A stretch of DNA of 64,000 nucleotides from Saccharopolyspora erythraea NRRL 2338 (GTDB taxonomy: Bacteria; Actinomycetota; Actinomycetes; Mycobacteriales; Pseudonocardiaceae): assembly GCF_000062885.1 (NCBI RefSeq), contig NC_009142.1:4701584-4765583 (forward strand). Reading direction: 5' to 3'. Positions 1-7,307 of this stretch are shown in pieces. The notes below the pieces were generated by a model. That model did not search any database. It had not been told where the DNA came from and worked only from the letters and a program-made list of their open reading frames with translations. The number at the start of each line of letters is the position of its first letter. Position 1 is the stretch's first letter. The position numbers were made by a program, and so were the translations under genes.

Positions 1-273
1 GCCATGGAGGAGAAGGACGTGCGGGCAGGCATCGACGTCTTCACCGACGAGCCCGCGACCGGGACGGGACACATCGGGTCGCGGCTGGCCCGGCACCCCA
101 ACGTCTACGGCACCCACCACATCGGGGCCTCCACCGAGCAGGCCCAGCACGCCGTGGCCGCCGAGGTGGTGCGGATGGTCGACGCGTTCGAGTCCGGTTC
201 GGTGCTGAACTGCGTGAACCTGGACGCGGTGCGCCTCGCGCAGTCCACGACGCGCAGCGGCGAACCCTCGTGA
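1..273 (+). CDS. D-2-hydroxyacid (phosphoglycerate) dehydrogenase, C-terminal part only
   Basis: The frame is open at the left window edge, so this is the 3' end of a gene. The visible 90 residues contain the end of the NAD-dependent D-2-hydroxyacid dehydrogenase catalytic domain, with HHIGAST carrying the histidine that completes the active site in SerA-like enzymes. An ending VLNCVNL followed by a short tail indicates a short form without a regulatory ACT domain. Family members oxidise 3-phosphoglycerate in serine synthesis or related 2-hydroxyacids; the substrate cannot be told from this fragment. The stop codon overlaps the GTG start of the DUF1015 gene by four bases, so the two are probably translated together. 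Confidence 0.85.
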   Translation, partial: AMEEKDVRAGIDVFTDEPATGTGHIGSRLARHPNVYGTHHIGASTEQAQHAVAAEVVRMVDAFESGSVLNCVNLDAVRLAQSTTRSGEPS

Positions 274-1307
274 GCGCCTACCCCGTCCGGCAGGCCGCCC
301 CGGCGGAGCACCGCGGCATCACCCTCCGCCCGCCCCGCATGCGGCTGAGCGGACCGCACGGCGCGGCCACGCGGCTGCCCGCCCCGGCGATCGTGGTGTA
401 CCGGCTCGAATCCGGGCAGCACCGGCAGACCGGTGTCGTGGTCGAGGTGTCGGTCGACGACTACCGCGACGGCCGGATCCGCCGCCACGAGGACACCCGG
501 CCGGACCACGTGCGCCAGATCGCCGAGCTGACCGAGAGCACCGGGACCGAGCAGACCCCGGTGATGCTCGTCCACAGAGGACGCGGAGTGCTGCGCGCCC
601 GGCTCGCCGCGATCACCGCAGGCGAACCCGATGTCCGGGTGCTCAGGGACGGTGTCGCGCACTCGGTCTGGATCCGCCGGAGCGCCGAGCTCGCACGTGA
701 GCTCGCCGACGAGGCCGGTCGCATCGACGCGCTCTACATCGCCGACGGCCACCACCGGATGGCGGCTGCCGAGCGCTACGCCGACCGCAGGCGCCAACTC
801 GGCCAGGACCACGCCTTCACCCTGGCCGCGTTGTTTCCCGGCGACGAGGCCCGCATCCTCGGATACCACCGGTGCTTCGCGCTCGCGGAGCGGGCGACGG
901 CCCAGGACGTGCTCGACCGGCTGGCCGCGCATCCGGGCACAGCGCGGATCGAGGAGTCCGCCGCCGGCGCAACGGCTCCCGGAGTCGTGGCGGTGGGGCT
1001 GGGTGACCGCTGGTACCGCCTGGTGTTGCGGCCCCGGGACCACCGCTCGCTCGACGCCTTCACCGTCGACGACGAGCTCGTGCCCACGCTCAGCGGTCTC
1101 ACCGACCAGGCCGGGACGACGGCCGGCAGCCACCACGCGATGGAGACCTGCTGGTGCGCGGGCCGGAACGCGGTCCGGCTCGTCCCGCACCCGCCGACCA
1201 TCGAGCAGCTCATGGCGACCTCGGACGCCGGGGTGCCCATGCCGCCGAAGTCGACCTGCTTCGACCCCAAACCCATGTCGGGGCTGTTCGTCCGCGAGCT
1301 GACCTAG
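270..1307 (+). CDS. DUF1015 family protein
   Basis: A 345-residue protein starting with GTG at 270, overlapping the previous stop (GTGA). It shows the hallmarks of DUF1015: an HED motif at residues 73-75 followed by TRPDHV, and the signature ADGHHRM at about residues 158-164. DUF1015 genes lie beside serine-biosynthesis genes in many bacteria and archaea. The DGHHR motif also recalls the ParB-like free-serine kinases SerK and SbnI, so a role in serine or phosphoserine metabolism is a reasonable inference but is not demonstrated here. It is soluble, with no signal peptide. Coupling to the SerA-like gene suggests the two act in one pathway. Confidence 0.85.
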   Translation: MSAYPVRQAAPAEHRGITLRPPRMRLSGPHGAATRLPAPAIVVYRLESGQHRQTGVVVEVSVDDYRDGRIRRHEDTRPDHVRQIAELTESTGTEQTPVMLVHRGRGVLRARLAAITAGEPDVRVLRDGVAHSVWIRRSAELARELADEAGRIDALYIADGHHRMAAAERYADRRRQLGQDHAFTLAALFPGDEARILGYHRCFALAERATAQDVLDRLAAHPGTARIEESAAGATAPGVVAVGLGDRWYRLVLRPRDHRSLDAFTVDDELVPTLSGLTDQAGTTAGSHHAMETCWCAGRNAVRLVPHPPTIEQLMATSDAGVPMPPKSTCFDPKPMSGLFVRELT

Positions 1308-1310
1308 GGA

Positions 1311-1510
1311 ATGCCTCAGGAGTGGTTCGCGTAGCTGGGCGGGTGGCGGAACCTCAGCCGCCTTCTCGCTCCGGGACAGCCGACCTCGAGGATGTCCCAT
1401 TCGCCACACCGGCGCTGCCCTCGCCAGTGGGCATCTGAGAACCCCCTCGGTGCGAGCTGAGTCCCCCACCACAAGCGGCTGACGCCGCTTGTGAGGCAGA
1501 ACCTACGTGG
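1311..1510. repeat. dispersed intergenic repeat (copy 1) with perfect hairpin
   Basis: The stretch after the DUF1015 stop carries a 10-bp perfect hairpin (CACAAGCGGC at 1470-1479, GCCGCTTGTG at 1484-1493, loop TGAC) followed by AGGCAGAACCT. The end CCGCTTGTGAGGCA (1486-1499) recurs in reverse complement at 9035-9048. A shorter piece lies at 12654-12665 and a diverged copy near 58460. I believe similar blocks recur between genes in Saccharopolyspora genomes, from memory. No protein is supported here. The hairpin may also act as a terminator for the serA-DUF1015 pair. Confidence 0.6.
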
Positions 1511-1859
1511 GGCTCGGCCCATCCCGCCGCCCGGCGTCCTCGGCTTCGGTGCGGGCGTCGACGGTCGTGCGGATCGCGGTGGCCATCGACGCCGTCGCCA
1601 TCGACGCGGCGTCGGCCCGCGCAGAACGCGCGCCATGGCACCAACCGGGTTATGGCGTCCCGCGGCGGTACCGCGCACCAGCTCCGTCCGAACCCGCGCG
1701 GCGCACCGGGATCCGCGGTCATCTCGGTCTGGCCCACCGCGCCGCGCCCATACCCGTGACCGCGATCTGCGCGACCGCGCTGCTGACGCTGGGCTTTGCG
1801 CGGCCCCGGGGTCATCCGGTCTTGGCCGCGCATTCCCGCCGATGTGCGGCGACCTTCTC

Positions 1860-1945
1860 CACGCGCCGGAGCGGGTCGACCTCTTCACGCGCCGTAGCGG
1901 GCCTGGCTCACCCTCCACGCGCCGGAGCGGGCCTGGCTCACTCCT
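1860..1945. repeat. short tandem repeat at the 3' end of the YjbR gene
   Basis: Three imperfect copies of a unit beginning CACGCGCC start at 1860, 1886 and 1916, giving spacings of 26 and 30 bases. The second and third copies are nearly identical over 26 bases (one difference). The stop codon of the minus-strand YjbR gene (1938-1940) lies inside the third copy. The stretch 1511-1859 to its left contains no gene I can support. Confidence 0.55.
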
Positions 1946-2313
1946 CGTCGCTGAGGCCGGTCCACATCAGCTTCTCCTGCTCGCGCTTCGGCAGCTTGGA
2001 GACCACGAGGTCGTAGGAGTCCTCGATCATCTCCAGGACGAGGCGGTCGGGCACCGAACCGTCGAGGACCACGGTGTTCCAGTGCCGCTTGGGCAGGTGG
2101 TAGCCGGGCGTGATGGCCGGATACGCGCCGCGCAGCTGCACCGCCAGCTCCGGGTCGCACTTGAGGCTCACCCGCAGCGGACTGGCGTCCAGCCTGCTGA
2201 GCGCGAAGATCTTCCCGACGACCTTGAAGACGCTGTTGGCCTCGTCGAAGGGGAACTCCTCGCGCGCACCGGCGAAATCCCAGACAGGCGGCCCTGAGCT
2301 CCTTCGGCGTCAT
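1938..2313 (-). pseudogene. MmcQ/YjbR family DNA-binding-fold protein, frameshifted
   Basis: The minus strand encodes a typical MmcQ/YjbR protein (about 125 residues) in two frames. The start MTPKELRAAC is at 2313. The rest, from residues reading DFAGAREEFPFDEANSVFK to the stop at 1938, lies one frame over and contains the family pattern PGYHLPKRHWNTV and SYDLVVSKLP. The shift maps to the CCC run at 2279-2281 (GGG on the coding strand): removing one base restores a continuous protein. The downstream frame has a stop and no start codon upstream of this point. It is either a young pseudogene or a base-calling error. YjbR proteins have a CyaY-like fold and no settled function. Confidence 0.8.
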
Positions 2314-2810
2314 TGCGGCAGCCTAACCGCTGCCTCCGACAGGTCACCCCGGTCCAGGTGCGGGCGGGCGGCCGGCAGCGGTCCGTGCCGCTCGACGACA
2401 GGCCACGCCCGCCCCTGCACCCCGGGGAAGTCGACGGTCACTCGTCGCAGGCGAGCATTCGCTCCCGATCGGAAATCAATTCACCGGAATTACGAGATCC
2501 GCGCCACCACTCTGTTGGTCCTATCGCCGCCGGTCCCGTCTTCGCTGGAAGGAGGGCTTGTTACTGGTCAAACGGGTGATTCACCACGGACCGATTTCAC
2601 TCTGCGCATGCTACCTATCAGTATTCCCGAACATCGTCTCACTCCTTCAGTCCATCCGTATCACTGAATCGGCGGCTTGGTGCGCCCGGCAAAACGTGGC
2701 GAAATTTACCGGCGGCACCTGCAACCGAATTCGAAGACACCAGTAGCGCTTTCCCCCCGCTAACCCCGACCGATGACTCACGCCCCCCCCCGAACACCGA
2801 GAGGCCTGGA
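2314..2810 (+). promoter_or_regulatory. AT-richer leader and promoter region of the lanthipeptide operon
   Basis: No gene is supported in these 497 bases. The part from about 2460 to 2760 is clearly richer in A/T than its surroundings, as is common for the regulatory region of actinobacterial lanthipeptide operons such as ram/SapB, where a response regulator binds upstream of the synthetase gene. I could not identify a convincing regulator box or a -35/-10 pair by eye. A weak purine run (GAGAGGCCTGG) lies before the ATG at 2811. Confidence 0.4.
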
Positions 2811-5345
2811 ATGGATCTGCGGTACGAAGCTTTCTGCTTCGCCGATCCGCTCTTCTTCGACGAGCAACGCCGGCACTCCGGTACTCAGGACGAGTACGCC
2901 CGACAGCTGCCCGAGCCCGGGGACGACTGGGTGCGAAGCGCCCTCGGAACCTGGCACATGCTGCGTCCGGCGGAGGTCGTTCTCCCCGCACAGGGCTGGA
3001 AAGTGCACGTCTCGGCCACGCTCGGCAACGCGGAGCGGGTGCTGGCCGCGGTCCACCGCTACTGCCTGCGGGAACGCGTCGCGTTCAAACACCTGCGCAG
3101 CCCCCGCGTACTGCTCGCGCGCAACGCCAAATACGCGCCGCGCTCGGCGAGCGGGAAGCTGGTCACCATTTATCCGGTGGACGACGAACACCTGGCCACC
3201 GTGCTCACCGAATTGGCACCGCAATTGCGGGGCGAGCCGGGCCCTTACATCCTCAGCGACCTGCGTTATGAGCAGGGCCCGCTGTACGTGCGTTACGGCG
3301 GATTCGCGGAACGCTGGGTCGAGTTCGACGGGACCCGGGTTCTCGCCATTGCCGGCCCGGACGGCGAGCTGGTTCCCGACAAGCGCAACCCGGGGTTCTC
3401 CTTGCCCGACTGGGTCTCCCCGCCGGAGTGCCTGAGCGCGTCGCTGGCCGCCCGCAAGGGCGGCGACCGCGCCGCCTTCGGCTACCGGGTCACCTCGTCG
3501 ATGCACTTCTCCAACGGCGGCGGGGTCTACCGCGCCGTGCGCAAGTCCGACGGTGCCGAGGTCGTGCTCAAAGAAGCCCGCCCGCACGCGGGACTGGACC
3601 GCGACGGCACCGACGCCGTGGCCCGGCTGCACCGGGAGCACGAGGTGCTGCGCAGGCTCGACGGCATCGGCGGTGTCCCCGCCGTGCACGAGCTGTTCCA
3701 GCTCTGGGAGCACACCTTCCTCGCGATGGACCTGGTTCCCGGCACGCCGCTGGGCACGTGGCTGGCGCGCACCTACCCGCTCACCCGGCAGCACCCCACC
3801 GAGCAGGAGATCGCCGACTACACCCGGCGCGCCCTGGCACTGCTGGAGCGGGTCGAGCGGCTGCTGGACCGCGTGCACGGGCGCGGAGTGGTCTTCGGCG
3901 ACCTGCACGGGCTGAACGTCCTCGTCGACGAGGACGACGAGGTCTCGGTCATCGACTTCGAGATGGCCTCCACCGACTCCGCCGCCCCACGGCCCGCGCT
4001 CGGCGCACCCGGGTTCCGGGCGCCCGAGGGGCGCACCGGCGTCGCCATCGACCGGTACGCGCTGGCCGCGCTGAAGCTGTGGATGTTCCTGCCGCTCAAC
4101 CCGCTGCTGGAGCTGTCGCCCGGCAAGCTGGCCGGGTTCGTCGACATCGTCGAACGGCGGTTCCCGCTGCCCGCAGGCTTCGGCGACCAGATCCGCCGCG
4201 AGCTGCTCGGGACCGAAGCCGCGGTGACCGAGCTCGACAACGCCGTCCCGGACTGGGGCGTGGTGCGCAAGGGCTTGGCCGAGGCGATCCTCTGCACGGC
4301 GACGCCCGAGCGCGAGGACCGGCTGTTCCCCGGCGACATCGAGCAGTTCCGCGTCGGCGGCACCTGCTTCGCCTACGGCGCCGCCGGTGTCCTGCACGCG
4401 CTGGACGCCGCCGGGCTCGGCCGCTACCCCGAGCACGAGCGCTGGCTGGTCGACGCGGTGCGGCGCACCGCACCGGCCCGGCCCGGTTTCCTCGACGGCG
4501 CGCACGGCATCGCCCACGTGCTGGAGAACCTCGGCCACCACTCCGACGCCGACGCCCTGCTCGACGGCGCCGCGACGCTGGTCGAGCAGACCCGCGACCA
4601 CGGATTCGGCGGCGGGCTGTCGGGGATCGCGCTCAACCTGCTGCACTTCGCGTCCACGAGGGACGACCGCGAGCTGCGGGAGCGCGCCCGCGACCTGGGC
4701 GACCGGCTGGCCGACGCGCTGCGCGTTGCCCTGCCGCCGGGCTCGGTGGGACGCGCCGGCCTGCTCGACGGCTGGGCCGGCCCGGCGCTGCTGTTCACCC
4801 ACCTGCACGACGACACCGGCGACCGCGGCTGGCTCGAGCTCGCCGACCGCGCGCTCCAGCGCGACCTCGACGAGTGCGTGGCCACCGACGACGGCGCGTT
4901 GCAGGTCCGCGACAGCGGCACCCGGACGCTGCCCTACCTCGCGGTCGGCAGCGCCGGAGTCGCCCTGGTCGCCGAGGAGCTCGCCGCGCGCCACCCGGGT
5001 GCGAGCTGCCTGGAGCGCCAACCGGAGCTGCTGCGCGGCTGCCTCGGCGAGTTCGTGATCCACCCGGGCCTGCTCTTCGGGCGCTGCGGTCTGCTCGCCG
5101 CGCTGGCCGCGGCGAACCGCCGCGCCCCCGATCCGATGTGGACCGACGCGGTCTCGCGGCACCTGACCGCGCTCGGCTGGCACGCGATCCCGCACGGTGA
5201 CGGCGGGATCGCCATGCCCGGCAACCAGTTGCTGCGCCTGTCGATGGACCTCGCCACCGGCGGCGCCGGCGTGCTGAGCGCCGTCGCGGCGACGCTCGAC
5301 GGTCACGGCCGCGTGCTGCCGTTCTTCGGCAGGCCGAACGCCTGA
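2811..5345 (+). CDS. lanKC: class III lanthionine synthetase (LanKC/RamC type)
   Basis: An 844-residue three-domain enzyme that phosphorylates Ser/Thr of the precursor, eliminates phosphate and cyclises. Residues 1-210 form the phosphothreonine/serine lyase-like domain. Residues about 225-480 form a kinase domain with VVLKEA (K254), catalytic loop FGDLHGLNV (362-370, D364 and N369) and IDFE (DFE, 382-384) in place of DFG. Residues about 510-844 form a LanC-like cyclase domain with GGGLSGIALNL and LLDGWAGPALLF but without the usual zinc ligands, as expected for class III. Length matches RamC and AciKC. It heads the operon, 67 bp before the precursor gene. It closely fits the erythreapeptin synthetase of S. 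erythraea. Confidence 0.95.
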   Translation: MDLRYEAFCFADPLFFDEQRRHSGTQDEYARQLPEPGDDWVRSALGTWHMLRPAEVVLPAQGWKVHVSATLGNAERVLAAVHRYCLRERVAFKHLRSPRVLLARNAKYAPRSASGKLVTIYPVDDEHLATVLTELAPQLRGEPGPYILSDLRYEQGPLYVRYGGFAERWVEFDGTRVLAIAGPDGELVPDKRNPGFSLPDWVSPPECLSASLAARKGGDRAAFGYRVTSSMHFSNGGGVYRAVRKSDGAEVVLKEARPHAGLDRDGTDAVARLHREHEVLRRLDGIGGVPAVHELFQLWEHTFLAMDLVPGTPLGTWLARTYPLTRQHPTEQEIADYTRRALALLERVERLLDRVHGRGVVFGDLHGLNVLVDEDDEVSVIDFEMASTDSAAPRPALGAPGFRAPEGRTGVAIDRYALAALKLWMFLPLNPLLELSPGKLAGFVDIVERRFPLPAGFGDQIRRELLGTEAAVTELDNAVPDWGVVRKGLAEAILCTATPEREDRLFPGDIEQFRVGGTCFAYGAAGVLHALDAAGLGRYPEHERWLVDAVRRTAPARPGFLDGAHGIAHVLENLGHHSDADALLDGAATLVEQTRDHGFGGGLSGIALNLLHFASTRDDRELRERARDLGDRLADALRVALPPGSVGRAGLLDGWAGPALLFTHLHDDTGDRGWLELADRALQRDLDECVATDDGALQVRDSGTRTLPYLAVGSAGVALVAEELAARHPGASCLERQPELLRGCLGEFVIHPGLLFGRCGLLAALAAANRRAPDPMWTDAVSRHLTALGWHAIPHGDGGIAMPGNQLLRLSMDLATGGAGVLSAVAATLDGHGRVLPFFGRPNA

Positions 5346-5412
5346 CCACCACCCCGAGAACTCCGGCCGGACCTCGGCCGGTGATCGAGAACGACCGGAA
5401 AGGAACACCACC

Positions 5413-5553
5413 ATGGAGATGGTTCTGGAGCTGCAGGAGCTCGACGCCCCCAACGAGCTGGCCTACGGCGACCCCAGCCACGGCGGCGGGAGCAACCTGA
5501 GCCTGCTGGCCTCGTGCGCCAACAGCACGGTGAGCCTCCTGACCTGCCACTGA
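5413..5553 (+). CDS. lanA: class III lanthipeptide precursor (erythreapeptin-like)
   Basis: A 46-residue peptide starting at ATG 5413, preceded by GAAAGGAAC. The leader carries the helical LELQEL motif (residues 5-10) that LanKC enzymes recognise. The C-terminal core holds two Ser-x-x-Ser-x(n)-Cys motifs: S27, S30 and C35, and S38, S41 and C45, each able to give a labionin or lanthionine ring. This architecture is that of SapB, catenulipeptin and erythreapeptin, and the sequence fits erythreapeptin as I remember it. No protease gene is adjacent, which is common for this class because leader trimming is done by proteases encoded elsewhere. A strong hairpin follows directly. Confidence 0.93.
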   Translation: MEMVLELQELDAPNELAYGDPSHGGGSNLSLLASCANSTVSLLTCH

Positions 5554-5562
5554 CGCGGCACG

Positions 5563-5603
5563 GGTGCGAGAGCGGCGCAGGACAGGTGCGCCGCTCTCGC
5601 ACC
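5563..5603 (+). terminator. strong hairpin between precursor and exporter genes
   Basis: A perfect 17-bp inverted repeat: GGTGCGAGAGCGGCGCA at 5563-5579 and its complement at 5587-5603, with a 7-base loop. It begins nine bases after the precursor stop and has no U-tract. Placement suggests a partial terminator or 3'-end stabiliser that lets the precursor mRNA accumulate above the downstream transporter mRNA. Confidence 0.8.
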
Positions 5604-5648
5604 GCAACAGTCTGGCGCGCGGCCAGCGCAACGACAAGGAGCAGTCAC

Positions 5649-7307
5649 ATGGCCCGTGCGGGCGACCGCCTGCTGCGCTCGGCGGTGCGCCACGACCGCG
5701 GCACCGCGGCTCTGCTGCTGTTCACCGCCCTGCTCGCGGCCGCCGCGAGCGTCCTCCTGCCGACCGCCCTGGCCGACGCCGTCGACTCCGTGCTGTCGGG
5801 CGACGGGGCGTCCGCGCGCGTGCTGTGGCTGGTTTCGCTGGGCGCGGCCCAGGTGCTGGCCGAAGTCGCCGGAGTCGCCCTCACCGCCAGGCTCACCGCC
5901 GCTGCCGCCGCCCGCCTGCGAGCACTGCTCGCGACGGCGCTGGTCCGCTCCGGTGGCCGATCCCCGGTCGCCGACGGCGACGCCGTCAGCCGGATGACCG
6001 GCGACTGCGCGGGTGCGGGCCAGATCGTCTCGGTCGTCGTCCAGCTCTGCACCGCGCTGCTGCTGGCGGCGGGAGCCGCCGTGGCCCTGGTGCTCATCGA
6101 CTGGCGCGTGGCCCTGGTGCTCTTGGTCGCCGTTCCGGCCGCTGTGCTGCTCGCGCGCTCCCACCTGCGGCACACCGCCGACGACGTGCTCGCCTACCAG
6201 GAGGCGGCGGGCTCGCTCGGGGCGCGGCTGCTCGACGCCGTCCTGGGACTGCGCACCATCGCCGCAGCCGGGGTCGCCGAGCAGGAGTCCGCGCGCGTGC
6301 TGCGCCCGCTGCCCGAGCTGAGCGCCGCCGGTGCCGGTATGTGGCGCACCCAGGCGCGGATGATGTGGCGCGGCGGTCTGCTCCTGCCCCTCGTGCAGGT
6401 CGCCGTGCTGTGCGCGGCCGGTTTCGGCGTCCTGGCCGGTGATCTCAGCGTCGGCGACGTGCTCGCCGCGCTCGGCTACGCGACGCTCGCGCTCGGCATC
6501 GTCCGGCAGCTGCCGCAGTTCACCGCGCTGTCGCGCGCGCGGTCGTGCGCGGACCGGATCGCGGCCCTGCTCGACCACGCTCCACCACCCCGCCCGAGAG
6601 TCCCGTTGCCCCGCGGAAGCGGACAGGTGGAACTGAGCGGTGTCGGGGTCGACGGCGCGTTGGACGACATCGACCTCGTGGTTCCCGGCGGTGACGTCGT
6701 GGCCGTCGTCGGCCGCTCCGGGTCCGGCAAGTCCGCGCTCGCCGAAGTGCTGGGCGGCCTGCGCGAACCGGACCGCGGTGACGCGCTGCTCGACGGAGTC
6801 CCGGTCGGCGCGGTCGAACGCACCGCCGTCGGCTACTCCTTCGAACGTCCCGCGCTGCTCGGCGAGTCGGTCGCCGCCGCCGTCGCCTACGGCAGCGGCG
6901 CGGACGACGCGGCGGTGCGCTCGGCGTGCCGCACCGCCGACATCGACGACCTGGTGACCCGGCTCCCCTCCGGCTACGCCACGCCGCTGTCGGAGACCCC
7001 GCTCTCCGGTGGGGAAGCCCAGCGGCTCGGCCTGGCCAGAGCGCTCGCCCGGCGGCCGAGGCTGCTCGTGCTCGACGACGCGGCCGCCGCGCTGGACACC
7101 GCCACCGAAGCCCGGGTCGAGAACGCCGTCGCCGACGAACATCCGGGGCTGACCCGCGTCGTGGTCACCCACCGGGCCTGCACCGCGCGTCGCGCGGACT
7201 CGGTGGTGTGGCTGGAGGCGGGATGCGTGCGCGCCTTCGCACCGCACGACGCGCTGATGGACGAACCCACCTACCGCGCGCTTTTCGCCGAGGAGGTCCA
7301 GCCGTGA
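5649..7307 (+). CDS. ABC exporter half-transporter (permease-ATPase), lanthipeptide export
   Basis: A 552-residue half-transporter. ATG 5649 is chosen because AAGGAG lies just upstream; the frame extends further left but without a ribosome site. An N-terminal membrane domain (about residues 15-310) is fused to an ATPase with Walker A GRSGSGKS (355-362), signature LSGGEAQRLGLA (from 452) and Walker B LLVLDDAAAALD. The residue after Walker B D476 is D477 rather than the catalytic glutamate, a change typical of the degenerate site of heterodimeric exporters. Its partner starts at 7304 with a four-base overlap. Together they correspond to the RamA/RamB pair of SapB-type clusters. Confidence 0.9.
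   Translation: MARAGDRLLRSAVRHDRGTAALLLFTALLAAAASVLLPTALADAVDSVLSGDGASARVLWLVSLGAAQVLAEVAGVALTARLTAAAAARLRALLATALVRSGGRSPVADGDAVSRMTGDCAGAGQIVSVVVQLCTALLLAAGAAVALVLIDWRVALVLLVAVPAAVLLARSHLRHTADDVLAYQEAAGSLGARLLDAVLGLRTIAAAGVAEQESARVLRPLPELSAAGAGMWRTQARMMWRGGLLLPLVQVAVLCAAGFGVLAGDLSVGDVLAALGYATLALGIVRQLPQFTALSRARSCADRIAALLDHAPPPRPRVPLPRGSGQVELSGVGVDGALDDIDLVVPGGDVVAVVGRSGSGKSALAEVLGGLREPDRGDALLDGVPVGAVERTAVGYSFERPALLGESVAAAVAYGSGADDAAVRSACRTADIDDLVTRLPSGYATPLSETPLSGGEAQRLGLARALARRPRLLVLDDAAAALDTATEARVENAVADEHPGLTRVVVTHRACTARRADSVVWLEAGCVRAFAPHDALMDEPTYRALFAEEVQP

Noticed and set aside
1316-1918. Open frames in the region after DUF1015
   Set aside because: They run through repeat and hairpin sequence, have no motif, and codon bias is not gene-like.
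2778-5453. Long minus-strand open frame opposite LanKC
   Set aside because: Low-complexity composition without domains; the plus strand encodes a complete lanthionine synthetase.
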